Shown here: positions 1-10,999 of the stretch, piece after piece
How the letters are laid out: every line of letters starts with the position of its first letter
Position numbering within the stretch: position 1 is the stretch's first letter
Assembly (NCBI GenBank): GCA_964020085.1
Contig: OZ026603.1
Coordinates: 6,364,046 to 6,428,045 of the forward strand
Source: Micromussa lordhowensis
Taxonomy: Eukaryota; Cnidaria; Anthozoa; Scleractinia; Lobophylliidae
Direction: 5' to 3'
DNA: 64,000 nt
Program-made: the position numbers and the translations under genes
Notes under the pieces: model-generated
Told to the model about the DNA's origin: nothing
The model's database searches: none
The model's input: the letters and a program-made list of their open reading frames with translations, nothing else

Positions 1-579
1 CATAAAGGAATGTAAAGGAGTAATAATTGACAATTGACAATTTCAGTGTCTGCAGTCGAATTCCTAGATACCATAGATAGCCGCTATTAATTAAGTCACT
101 TCACCGGGAGGGACTAAATCTGATTTAGAAACTTTAAAAGCTTATATATTGGCTACCTGTTTTCTGTCAGATGGTAAGTTTCTTAAGCTTGCCTTATGGA
201 AAATTCACAGGAAAACTTGGTTTGACTAAACAGGTTAAACTTGTTTAGCAGCCAGGAACCTATTCCTTAAAACCAAAAGCCAATACTTCCGGTTAAAAGT
301 CATGGAAAACCCACTTGATACACAGAGGAAAAGCTCTTTTTTCCAGACGGTTTTAACCAATTCAATAAACGTTTAGGGTATGTATGTATCTATGTATCAG
401 TATAAGTGTTCAATAGAACATGAGTTTGGCAATTCTACAAATCAATCAGAGCGCGTATACTATCTCAGTTATTTTATAATACTGTATGTCTTACTATTTA
501 TCATTTACGATATTATTGTTAATCATTTAACCACTCATGTTGTTTTAAAGTTCAAATTTTAGGAATCGTTATAGTATAT
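1..579. other. Gene-free flank
   Basis: AT-rich non-coding sequence. The only open frame, 60 codons at 380-562, has low-complexity hydrophobic content, no splice context and no recognisable domain, so I do not call it a gene. Confidence 0.5.
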
Positions 580-596
580 TCTTCAACCATGGCTCC

Positions 597-1014
597 GGCC
601 TTGGACTGAAATACTTATGCTATAAGTCGAAAAATGGGGGGACTTTGGGGTGACTGAAAGACTGACGGACCGACTGACTGAATGACTGACTGACTGACTG
701 ACTGACTGAATGACTGACTGACTGACTAACTGACTGACTGACTGACTGACTGACTGACTGAATGACTGACTGACTGACTGACTGACTGAATGACTGACTG
801 ACTGACTGACTGACTGACTGACTGAATGACTGACTGACTGACTGACTGACTGACTGACTGAATGACTGACTGACTGACTGACTGACTGACTGACTGAATG
901 ACTGACTGACTGACTGACTGACTGAATGAATGAATGAATGACTGACTGACTGAATGAATGACTGACTGAATGAATGACTGGCCTTGGGAATATTTGTGCT
1001 GTAAGTCGAAAAAT
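597..1014. repeat. GACT/GAAT microsatellite flanked by direct repeats
   Basis: A tetranucleotide run, mostly GACT with GAAT variants in semi-regular blocks, fills about 648-976. It is bordered by two diverged direct repeats of about 35-39 bp, 597-635 and 980-1014. Both begin GGCCTTGG and end in TAAGTCGAAAAAT. The long Ser-Gln-Val open frames on the minus strand are translations of this repeat and not proteins. Confidence 0.9.
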
Positions 1015-1024
1015 AGGCCTCCAA

Positions 1025-2024
1025 AAACCAGCCTCTTTGAAGTAGTGATAGCCTTGTATTTCTTTCCTGATTTTGTATTTTTGTTAATTAAGTGAAATTT
1101 GTGTGAATAAATTGAATTTTGTTTTAAACAGATCTTTTCGATGTAAGATACCACGTGCGCAATCGGCAAATTCGTAGATACTGTTTATATAGTGCAACCT
1201 GCAGCTGTGCCAGGATGAAGGCAGAAAAAAAGTGTGGGCTGTGTGTGGGCTAATCCTTTGTTCCCGTGGCTTCATTTTCAAACGCCGTGCGGTAAATAAG
1301 TCAAACCGAACACAGTGTAATGTGTATGTGCTCTCTCTCATGCATCTAACCACATTACAACTGAAGCGAACACGCAAAATATGACAGCGTATTACACTTT
1401 AGTATCCCGGTTTGACCGGTTTAGAACAGAACGAATACAAGTTCATATCAGTGCAAGCGGCGAGGACAAGAGTTACACCAGACGACGAAGAACGATCGAA
1501 TTTTGAAATTACACTCTGTACAACAACGGATGAAAAAGGTCCTGAATTACAAGTAAGATGAACCAATCGAGGAAAAAACCGTGGATCGATATTTTGCTAA
1601 GCGCCCAATGTTCGCATTTCTCTTCACCCCGTTAGGACCTAAAACAATACGGCAATTCGTAAAACTGATTGCCCCACGAATATTTTACGTTGAAAGATCG
1701 AAGAAGATGTATACATAGCTTTGCGTATTCTCTTTTCATAGACTGTTCACAGCTCTCTACTTTCTGGTATTTTTACTCCATGGTTGAACGCGCGGGAAGA
1801 ATCGCGAGAGAGCTGGAAGCCAGCTCAAAATAAGGAGACTTTATGGGGTAGGGGGTGGGGACGGAGAATATACGTCTGGCTAGCTTCGCTAGCTTTTCCC
1901 AACGCGTGCGTTGAAAAATAGAGAAGCCGTAAACAGTCTACTCTTTTCAGTCCTAACATGCCAATAAGCGTAATCAAGTTTCCCATTTTTTACGACCCAA
2001 ATTTACTATTATGACTGCAGACCT
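1025..2024. other. No gene recognised
   Basis: No coherent coding frame or RNA gene seen. A 28-codon frame around 1465-1555 ends at a TAAG-type site but has no upstream exon or domain to support it. Confidence 0.4.
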
Positions 2025-2092
2025 GTCCTGGGCTGTTTAAAAGGTGGATAACACTATCCCCTGGATAAATCACTATCTAGCGGATAAACATG

Positions 2093-2136
<44 letters not shown>

Positions 2137-2284
2137 TTTATTTAAGTGTCTTATCATTATTTAGCACTGTTGTGCTGTTGTGCTAATTGGTGACACTGTT
2201 AATAAATAAATATATATTTCATTTCATACTGGATCGCGATTTATCCGTTGGATAGCGTTACCAGCCTTCGAACAACTGGGGCCT
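2025..2284. mobile_element. Small inverted-repeat element (MITE-like) with AAT run
   Basis: Imperfect terminal inverted repeats of about 50-55 bp. The left arm, 2025-2080, contains AAAAGGTGGATAACACTATC and a GGATAAATC core. The right arm, about 2228-2284, is the diverged complement (GATTTATCC, GGATAGCGTTACC, ACTGGGGCC). An (AAT)n microsatellite fills 2093-2135 in the interior. There is no coding capacity. The layout fits a non-autonomous DNA element; family and target-site duplication are not determined. Confidence 0.65.
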
Positions 2285-2402
2285 GACATCCCGATAAAAG
2301 TCACCTGATATCGCGAGACTTTTTGACGAAATTGGATCCAGTACTCGCTCAGTCTCTCCATATGTATTTTGACTCGGCTCCTTCACGTCACAATGCGAAC
2401 CA

Positions 2403-4290
2403 TGGCTCTACCAAACTCGATTGATATTCTGTCAATCCCTACCAAAAAGATACAATTAGGCCGATAGATCAGTAGCATCATAGTTGAATAGTAATAATAC
2501 TGAAAATCTTTATATTGGATTTAAAATGTAAAAGTTGTGGCATTAAATTCGCTGGAAATTAACTAGCGAAGGGCAGTAAATTGCATGTAAATTTTAAGAT
2601 TAAAAAGTCTTATGCTTCAGCTGTTATAGATTTCCATCTAGCCACTAGTCGATTTTGGGAATTTTTTGTTTTCGGGAAGCAAATTCTCCTGGAGTAATTA
2701 ACATTACTTCAATACAAATAAAATATCAAAACATAAGTATACATCAGACGTTCCGCTAGTCATAAAATGCTAATATCATACTTTTCATATAAATTATGAG
2801 GTAATCACACTTGAAAAACTACGTAGTTTCATTTTTTTTTTATCTTGACGTCTGAGCAGGTTTTTCCGCTAAATTGTTGCCCTCAATAAGCTTGCCTTTG
2901 AAGACTCTTTGAATTGTTTTACTTCAAATATTACTGAGGTACATTGCATGTATTTATATGAAACACCACACAGAACGTTCTCGCATTTGTACGTATGGTA
3001 TTTCTGTTCCATTTATCACTACATATTAAACAAGACAATTATCAGACACTCCAGCTGAATGATATTTCCTGATAGTATTGAGACCTAAAACACTGTATAA
3101 TTTAATTGTTGTCTTTAAATTACAAGTACTCAAAGGCTTATCTCGTCTATGTTGTATTTCATTCAAACCTTCCAGTCCAGCAGTGATCTGAACTCAAATT
3201 CAGTTTTTGCGATGTCCATACAGTATGATATACAAATTCGACCCGGTTCAGGCGAGCTTGTTTTGTCCTTGTCGACAGGAGCGAATCAGTCATGCTCGAA
3301 AGTGATTCGCTCAGTGTTTGCTGTTTTAGCGAGCTCGAGTTCATTGTCCCAACGTTAGCAAGTCACGTCTCAAGACACAAGAAAACACAACAACTGATAA
3401 ACAATAGCTAAGTAGTCTTACTTCGATGGAAAGTGTGCAGCGTAATCACGTCCAAGATATCGAGTATTTTCACATGACATCACGGCGGCCATATTGGTTT
3501 CCCAAAACAATGAAATGGCGGCCATGTTGGAGTATGAAACAATCCTGTGGGAGTTGAGTAAACACCTATTTTTGGCTGATGGCCACGCGAGTGAAAACCC
3601 TCTATTACCATAAATTCGTCCTGTCAGATTCATTTGGGCAAATTTCCACTCACAAACTGTCTCGTGACAAAAATGCTTGTCACGTTATGTTTTCTTTTTA
3701 TTTCACGCGAATGCAGATAGTTTCCAAAATAACCGGAGCTCAATCAGTGTTACAATCAGTGTTTACTACACTGTTGAAAGAGTTCTTTATTAATTTGTTC
3801 GCCACTAATTTAAATCAAAAGCTCTCCATATCCATATTGAACTGCCTTGTCTATGGCTCATCAACTCGTATTACTTTAATTTCTACTTTATTATGACGTA
3901 AAGAAATGAACTGTGCTGTGTTAGCAAATTCCTGATATTGGCGTAGCTTTTTCCAAGCTGTTTCAGCTAGTGTCGCTTATCTGTGCGTTTCAGAAACGCC
4001 GAAAAGCAGTACTATTTAAACTCTCTAAACAGGACGATGCGGAATGACTTACAGAATTTTAAAAATAAGTCTTCAAAAGGGAACCAAACGTCTGTTAAAA
4101 TAACAGGGGTTGTACTTAGTAACAAACAACAGTACACGGTAAAATTCCCTGGGGTATAAAGTTTGCCCAAAAGCTTTCCTGATTGGCTTCTTCGGAGGGA
4201 GGGAAAGCTGTATTATCGGAACTGAAGTGTTTCATTTCACAAAGTCTTCCATTTAATGGTTTGGAAGGGATATTGAAATTAAAATATTTA
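2403..4290. repeat. Tandem duplication, copy 1 (about 1.89 kb)
   Basis: Starts at TGGCTCTACCAAACTCGATT and ends just after GGGATATTGAAATT. The same sequence, with scattered substitutions and small indels, restarts at 4291. It includes a segment near 3480-3545 with two GGCGGCCAT motifs. Short open frames recur in both copies, but they differ by indels and have no domain, so they look non-coding. Confidence 0.85.
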
Positions 4291-6130
4291 TGGCTCGACC
4301 AAACTCGATTGATATTCTGTCCCAATGCCTACCAAAAAGATACAATTAGGCCGATATATCAGTTGCGCGATAGATCAGTAGCATCATATAGTTGAATTGT
4401 AATAATACTGAAAATCTTTATATTGGATCGTCGATTTAAAATGTAAAAGTTGTGGCATTAAATTCGCTGGAAATTAAATAGCGAAGGGCAGTAAATTGCA
4501 TGTAAATTTTAAGATTAAAACGTCTTATGCTCCAGCTGTGATAGATTTCCATTTAGCCACTAGTCGATTTAATCGTCTGCTCCTCGGGAATTTTTTGTGT
4601 TCGGGAAGCAAATTCTCCTGGAATAACAATACAAATGAAATATGAAAACATACTCAGTATACATCAGACGTTCCGCTTGTCATAAAATGTTAATATATAA
4701 CTTTTCATATAAATTATGAGGTAATCACACTTGAAAAACTACGTAGTTTCATTTATTTTTTTTATCTTGTCACGTCTGAGCAGGTTTTTCCGCTGAATTG
4801 CCCCTCAATAATTTTGCCTTTGAATTGTTTTACTTCAAATATTACTCAGGTACATTGCATGTATTTATATGAAACACCACACTGAACGTTCTCGTATGTG
4901 TACGTATGGTATTTCTGTTCCATTTAGTACTACATATTAAACAAGAGAATTATCAGACACTCCAGCTGAATGATATTTCCTGATAGTATTGAGACCAAAA
5001 GCACAGCAGTGATCCGAACTCAATTTCAGTTTTTGCAATGTCCATACAGTATGATGTATAAATTCGACAAGGACCTGGTTCAGGCAAGCTTGTTTAGTCC
5101 TTGTCGACAGGAGCGAATCAGTCATGCTCGAAAGCATGAGTGATTCGCTCAGTGCTTGCTGTTAGCGAGCTCGATTTCATTGTCCCAACGTTAGCAAGTC
5201 ACGTCTCAAGAAACAAGAAAACGCAACAACTGATAAACAATACCTAAGTAATCTTACTTTGATGGGAAGGGTGCAGCGTAATCACGTCCAAGATATCGAG
5301 TATTTTCACATGACATCACGGCGGCCATATTGGTTTCCCACAACAATGAAATGGCGGCCATGTTGGAGTATGAAACACTCCTGTGGGAGTTGAGTAAACA
5401 CCTATTTTTGGCTGATGGCCACGCGAGTGAAAACCCTCTATTACCATAAATTCGTCCTGTCAGATTCATTTGGGCAAATTTCCACTCACAAACCGTCTCG
5501 TGACAAAAATGCTTGTCACGTTATGTTTTCTTTTTATTTCACGCGAATGCAGATAGTTTCCAAAATAACCGGAGCTCAATCAGTGTTTACTGTTTACCAC
5601 ACTGTTGAAAGAGTTCTTTATTAATTTGTTCGCCACTAATTTAAATCAAAAGCTCTCCATATCCATATTGAACCGCCTTGTCTATGGCTCATCAACTCGT
5701 ATTACTTTAATTTCTACTTTATTATGACGTAAAGAAATGAACTGTGCTGTGTTAGCAGATTCCTGATATTGTCGTAGCTTTTTCCAAGCTGTTTCAGCTA
5801 GTGTCGCTTATCTGTGCGTTTCAGAAACGCCGAAAAGCAGTACTATTTAAACTCTCTAAACAGGACGATGCGGAATGACTTACAGAATTTTAAAATAAGT
5901 CTTCAAAAGGGCACCAAACGTCTGTCAAAATAGCAGGGGTTGTACTTAGTAACAAACAGCAGTACACGGTAAAATTCCCTGGGGTATATCGTTATTTGAA
6001 CAAAAGCTTTCCTGATTGGCTTATCTTCGAAGGGAGAGAAAGCTTATTGGGCGGGAGGGTATTATCGGAACTGAAGTGTTTCATTTCACAAATATCTTCC
6101 GTTTAATGATTAGGAAGGGATATTGAAATT
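4291..6130. repeat. Tandem duplication, copy 2 (about 1.84 kb)
   Basis: Second copy, directly abutting copy 1 head to tail. Visible differences from copy 1 include an extra stretch near 4360-4375, shortened intervals around 4615-4640 and 4800-4830, a missing segment near 4996-5010, and an added piece near 6040-6060. It ends at GGGATATTGAAATT, after which the sequence becomes unique. The divergence implies an old event. Confidence 0.85.
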
Positions 6131-7107
6131 TAGGGTTATGTGCTTAAAAAACCGCGCAGCTGCTACATAACATGTCGTTATATGATTTGAGCATACTGCA
6201 ACAAAAGAAATTACCAAACAACCTCTATAACAGGAGGCGTGTAATCTAGAACTAAATGTAAGTTAAGCCACGAGGCTTGTACCCGGTTGGGACGGGGCTA
6301 GTATCAGGGGACTATTCTTCCGTCTGGGATCCGGTGTTCAGGGCTCTATATTCGGAAGGTCTTGATCGTGGGCAAGGAGTGTTTCGTATCCTATATCCTC
6401 TTCCAACCTGCTGAACTTCAATAAATTTGTAGAGTACTTGACAACAACAGTTCAGGAGAGTTGAATTCTTATACGGTCAAGGATTATGATCTTTGTTTTT
6501 AGTTTCGATTCCTTTATCTGCCGCCAGTACGTGTTTGTATACGTCATTAGCAAATTAGGTAAACAATAAGGTGGCTCTGTACGCCTGTCATTTGATTCTC
6601 TTGGAAAAACACTCTCGAAAATGTGCAGTGTCATTCACGTTTCATGTTGTTATACAAGTATCCTTGACAGGTTTTAAGCAAAATTACTGACTTGGGCATT
6701 TTCCGTTTTACAATTGACTGACGCATATGATAATTTGTTGCATATTGGCAGTAAACTTTCTAAACCTTCTAAAATTAAACTTCCTGAAATTACATTTCTC
6801 AAAGGGTTACTTTAAGCCTGTTAACACTGTACTACCTTCTGTAGTACGTTCTGTAGTAGAACGCTCTTATGTAGGTATAAACATAGTATACGTGATAAGA
6901 AAGAATTACATCCTAAAGTACTCAATCCAAAATATAAGCCTGTAGGGGGAACACATGTCAGAGATGTCAGCATTAATGACATGAAATGAAGCGTTTATTT
7001 TCCGCAATATATGTTAAAGTACACTGAAGTTTTGATCATTTACGACTACCGTCTGTACAGAGTACAACGGGTATCTTATCTCATCAACTTGATAAATTCC
7101 ACAGTGG
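6131..7107. other. Upstream region of the TSP1 gene, no other gene
   Basis: Unique AT-rich sequence leading to the start codon at 7108. The open frames at 6452-6634 (minus) and 6727-6945 (plus) have no domain or splice support. It presumably holds the promoter and 5' UTR, but I cannot place a core element. Confidence 0.4.
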
Positions 7108-7414
7108 ATGATGTCGAAGGTAAAGTTTTTAGCTGTTGTGTTACTGCTGCTAGTTTTTGTCCTAGAAGCGGAATCCTTACGGGGACGGCGTGGAAGAAGT
7201 CGTTCTACTCCACCTTGTAGGCCGAGAACTTGTAAAGTCAGCTCCTGGTCAAAATGGGGCCCCTGCACTCATCAATGCGGGACAAGTGGAAAGCAGAAAA
7301 GGATAAGAAAAGTAATTGCTGTAGCGTCTTGTGGAGGATCTTGTCTGTTCTTTTTCTCAGAGACCCGCTCGTGTAAAAGAGTCCTTGACTGTCCGAATTC
7401 TGGAGCTCCCACAG
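7108..7414 (+). CDS. Secreted thrombospondin type-1 domain protein, exon 1
   Basis: First coding exon of a secreted protein. Residues 1-23 form a signal peptide with a long Leu/Val core, followed by a basic patch (RGRRGRSR, 25-32) that could be a furin-type cleavage site. A TSP1 domain spans about residues 37-95: WSKWGPC at 47-53, CGTSG at 57-61, a basic KQKRIRK strand and eight cysteines (37, 42, 53, 57, 75, 79, 89, 95). TSP1 domains act outside the cell in matrix and adhesion proteins. Two ATGs are adjacent (7108, 7111). I prefer the donor at 7415 (ACAG|GTAAAA, phase 1) because the candidate downstream exons are also phase 1; a second donor at 7471 (TTTG|GTAAGT, phase 0) is possible and would add 19 codons. 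Confidence 0.75.
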
Positions 7415-9110
7415 GTAAAAGTTATTCTTGTCTACCGGGATACAGTAAAACGGAATGTGTTGAGAGTTTGGTAAGTTGAACAAATTAATCGCACGAGTAA
7501 AATTGAGCACGAATGAGAAGCATTTATATTATACCGGCAAAATCCTTGAAGGATTAGAACTGGTGTTCCACTTTGTTGTGAAAAAAAACTCAGTCACCGC
7601 ATTTCGGGTTATTTTGGCCACGCACAACTTTAAATCGGAGGAAATTTGAAAATAGTACTTTACTAAGATAGAAATATATCAAATAGATAATAAAAAACCA
7701 TAAAGGAACAAGGATGGTTAAGAATGGAGAAGATTAACACGGATTGCAAACGACTAACTTGAAAAATTAGATAAAACTTTTCAAACCGTGACATTGCTCC
7801 TTACAATTGAAACAAAACTTAACGTTCCCTCCGAATTGCTTTATCCAAAGCGTACTTGCAGTTTTGTAAGTATAGGGTTTGAAACAACTTTTATTTTCTT
7901 TTTCCGGTGCTTTCGTGAGCCTTCTAACGATTTCTTTTTTAAGAAGAACTAATAATAGTACCATCTTAGAGACAAATATTTCCGGGTGTGGGCAGGGACG
8001 TTTGAGACAGTTATGAAGCAATATTTGAGACTAGCTCGAAGATTGAAACTTAGCACCGTGCTGTATCGGCAAAGCTGTTACGAACAGATTGGGATATATG
8101 GCTTTCGAAACATATTGACTCAGGACGCGTTATCATTTAGTCTGATACAGATTTTTTTTCGCCAACTCCTAGCTCCATTTATGTCAGTAGCGTGCAATTT
8201 ATTTCATTTTCCGTGTCATTCCAATACTGAATGACTTGCAGGAATCTAAATGTAAATCAAATATTTCAGACGAACAAGCGAACAACATCGCTAAGACGCA
8301 ATAAATCAAGCTAAACACGCACTATTAGTTCCCTCTGTCAAACACTTATTGCAATGGTGCAAAACATGTTTAGCTTATAGAGCAATGGGAATGAAAACCA
8401 TGTACCAGTTTTTGGCTATAATGGTCTTATAACTAACTGATGGTGGACTTATATATAGGGCTTCCGGAATTTCTGTGTTAACCAGTGTTTAAGGAATCAA
8501 GAAACTATAACTGAAGTTAGCTCAACGTATCAGAAAACGCGGAAACAAAATTGACAAATCAGCGAAAGCAGGAACATGACTTTTATCGTAATTTAATTAT
8601 CAGCTATGCGTCCTGACAAGAAATATTTTCTCAACCACCTTTTCCTTGACTAAGGAAGAATCTTAATTGGTCAGTAAAAATTCTGTGTGCTTTCGTTCTC
8701 AATTAATACTTCGCTTTGTACTATTTCATTTTCGCCTCTAAAGCGACGTACTAAGATGAAAAGTATGTCTGGAATTGAATTCATGTGAACTATTATAAGA
8801 ATAATGCAGTATATTTATATAGCGCAAATTCCAAACTAAAGTAATGTTCAAATGCGCTTTTGTTTGTTCCAATGTTTTGACGTCATCGCTCGTAATTGCT
8901 ACCTCATCACTTTTAGAAAACGATCACGTAACCTTCGTTCGATCTTAAAGTCTTCGTAAACCGATCGTTAATCTTCGGAAATTCGCCGAGAACTTTTAAA
9001 TATAATTTAAAACGCTTCGTTCATCCTTGACATTTCATCCTTCAGATATGCCGAAAATGTCAGTATTAGTATGCTTAACCGTTCTTCTTTGTTTATTTCT
9101 ACCTTTTCAG

Positions 9111-9209
9111 TTTTGGCATCGTCAACTTTTCAACCCAGAAATTCTTCCTTCGCCTTTAATGCAACCCTAACACCCTCGACACCAGTGAGCACTCGGCCAC
9201 CCTTAACCG
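9111..9209 (+). CDS. TSP1 gene, candidate exon 2 (Ser/Thr/Pro-rich stalk)
   Basis: Bounded by TTTTCAG before 9111 and GTAAGT at 9210. Its 99 nt are phase 1 at both ends and open only in the frame that continues exon 1 when the 7415 donor is used. It encodes 33 residues rich in Ser, Thr and Pro, with two Asn-X-Ser/Thr sites, like a glycosylated linker. Domain evidence is absent, so this rests on splice signals and phase agreement. Confidence 0.45.
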
Positions 9210-9331
9210 GTAAGTTCAAGAGAATACCATAGGCCATTCTGAAATTGCGCAGGGAACTGGGGCGAGTTTCAAATTTTAGCCAATCGATAAACTGACACCA
9301 CCACATAAAAGGTCACGTTGAGAGAAGTTAT

Positions 9332-9646
9332 TTGACCAAGTTTGATGCTTTTAGGGTGAACAGAGACCAAGTTATAGACCTTGAAACATGGTTCAAAACC
9401 CATACAAGCATCTCTAATGTTGGAACAGCGTTCCCCAAAACCATATCAACTCTTAAATATTTTATCAGTTTTGTGACAACTGTAAAATCTCGTTATTCGC
9501 CCATTTTTAAGAATATCACAGACATCATAAACAATTTAAGAGTTTATATGGCTTTAGGGGACGCTGTCTCGAAATTAGAGACGTTCAATTTGCAGTTTAA
9601 CCATGTTTCCATGTTTCAAACCGGACATTGGACAACAAACGAATAA
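9332..9646 (+). other. Open frame of 104 codons inside an intron
   Basis: An open frame lying between the two candidate stalk exons. It has no recognisable domain and no clear acceptor or donor. It could be a remnant of a repeat or chance; I do not call it a gene. Confidence 0.2.
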
Positions 9647-9832
9647 CATGTGACATTAAGTTACCAGTCGGTCACGGCCCAGGAAAATTTCCTTTCCCCT
9701 CTCTTTCAATGTTTGAAACATCTACATTAAGAGATATTTAGTTTGAATCGTCTAAGGGTTTTCCTTACCTGAAATAATAAAGTACTAATATGACCATATT
9801 TTCCTTGCCTTCTGTCACAATGGCACCAACAG

Positions 9833-9904
9833 TCGCGCCCACGCCCCTTTCATCAGGCGTTGTTGTAACATCAAGTTCCGTGGTTACACAGCCGCCCATT
9901 GCCG
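9833..9904 (+). CDS. TSP1 gene, candidate exon 3 (Thr/Ser/Val-rich stalk)
   Basis: A 72-nt segment between CACCAACAG and GTAAGC. It is again phase 1 at both ends and open in the matching frame. It encodes 24 residues rich in Thr, Ser, Pro and Val, and its 3' edge (G|GTAAG after a Pro/Ile/Ala run) resembles that of exon 2. No convincing continuation or stop follows before the PH-like exon, so the 3' end of this gene is unknown. Confidence 0.4.
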
Positions 9905-10221
9905 GTAAGCTAACTAGCTGTGAAGTGTTTGATATTCCAGTATTTACCGCCACGAAAAAAATACTTTAAGGTGGCTCGAAACAGTTTCCAGTACTTTCCA
10001 AGACTTACATTTTGATGAGTCATTAGAACAACCCTATATCGGTTGATGCCAAAATCATTTTATTAAAAAAACTACCATTATTGATGTACATGTTGCTATC
10101 AATGTTGTGGTACAACAGGTTACCATAGCAACAATATGACCTGCTAAAAACACCTTTAATTTTTTTGAGCATTTATAACTCAAAAACGAGCTTGCTGACC
10201 TACATTTTTTAAGCCGCATCC
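9905..10221. other. No gene recognised
   Basis: AT-rich sequence with a GGTTACCATAGCAACAAT stretch near 10118-10135. No open frame of note. Confidence 0.35.
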
Positions 10222-10580
10222 ACACGAGCAATCTTTATGTGACAATTTTCATGTGACAAAGACGTTTGATGGTGTAGATGGCACAGCAAATATTCATCAG
10301 CAGTTCAACCTTTAGTGCGCCAGTAATGACTTTGGACAGCAGAGATACACAGAAGCAAGGCGAGGCTGCGTATTCACCCCTTAAAAAACATGGCACATTT
10401 TATGTGACGAGTCGTATACACGAGCAATTTTTCACGTGACAATTTTTATTTGTCACATAAAAATTGGCGCGCCAGTTTTTCAGCAAATGAATTTGTCACG
10501 TAAAAGTTGGGCAAACTTTGTCATATAGACGGGCAAATAAAATTGTCACACAAAAATTGCTACAGAAAATGTGCTCGTGT
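10222..10580. mobile_element. MITE-like element with ACACGAGCA termini
   Basis: Left end ACACGAGCA (10222-10230) is mirrored by TGCTCGTGT (10572-10580). Next to both ends lie TGTGACAATTTT-type tracts in opposite orientation. The interior repeats the terminal motif (10418) and contains nested hairpins such as TGACAA...TTGTCA at 10437-10455, and a GGCGCGCC. It has no coding capacity. The left end may start earlier, at CCGCATCC (10214). The right end runs into the PH-like exon. Confidence 0.6.
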
Positions 10581-10999
10581 TACCGGACAAGCAAACTAAG
10601 TACTGCTTAAGGATTGTCAAACGGTCACTTTCGCCCAAGATCACAGATCGGACATTTTTATTGTGTTGCTCTTCCCAGGAAGAGAGAAATAACTGGTTGA
10701 CGCAGATTCTTCATGCAAAAGCGCTCGCTTTAGTCGTCGATCCAACGGCTTGGGTGGAACGCAAGCGCCAGGAGAAAACAACAGAAGACGTGGACTTTGA
10801 GTTTCAGCCGTCTAGCTGCGGTCAGACTAGCGTCCGGTTCACCTCCGCTAAAGAGGTATTACAAAAATGCCGACGGAAACTCTCACTACGCACGCAGGCT
10901 CTTCCAATTAGTCTGGGCCCCGCGCACGTGGACATGAACAGAAGACCGAAGTCCTTAACTTTGAGTCGTGAATTGCGGAATGTGATAATGGTGTCTTAA
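10566..10999 (+). CDS. Terminal exon encoding a partial PH-like domain
   Basis: Open from the acceptor-like CTACAG at 10560-10565 to a TAA at 10997-10999. The first 45 codons resemble the last strands and C-terminal helix of a pleckstrin homology domain: KYCLRIV, then TFLLCCSSQEERNNWLTQIL with the helix Trp. A basic, Ser-rich tail of about 95 residues follows. PH domains bind phosphoinositides or partner proteins at membranes. The N-terminal half of the fold should be in an upstream exon, but none is found nearby, and the putative acceptor lies inside the MITE-like element. It may be the 3' exon of a larger gene or an orphaned fragment. I cannot name the family. Confidence 0.5.

Noticed and set aside
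620..1169. Long minus-strand frames of Ser-Gln-Val repeats
   Set aside because: They are translations of the tetranucleotide microsatellite and run through it in more than one frame.
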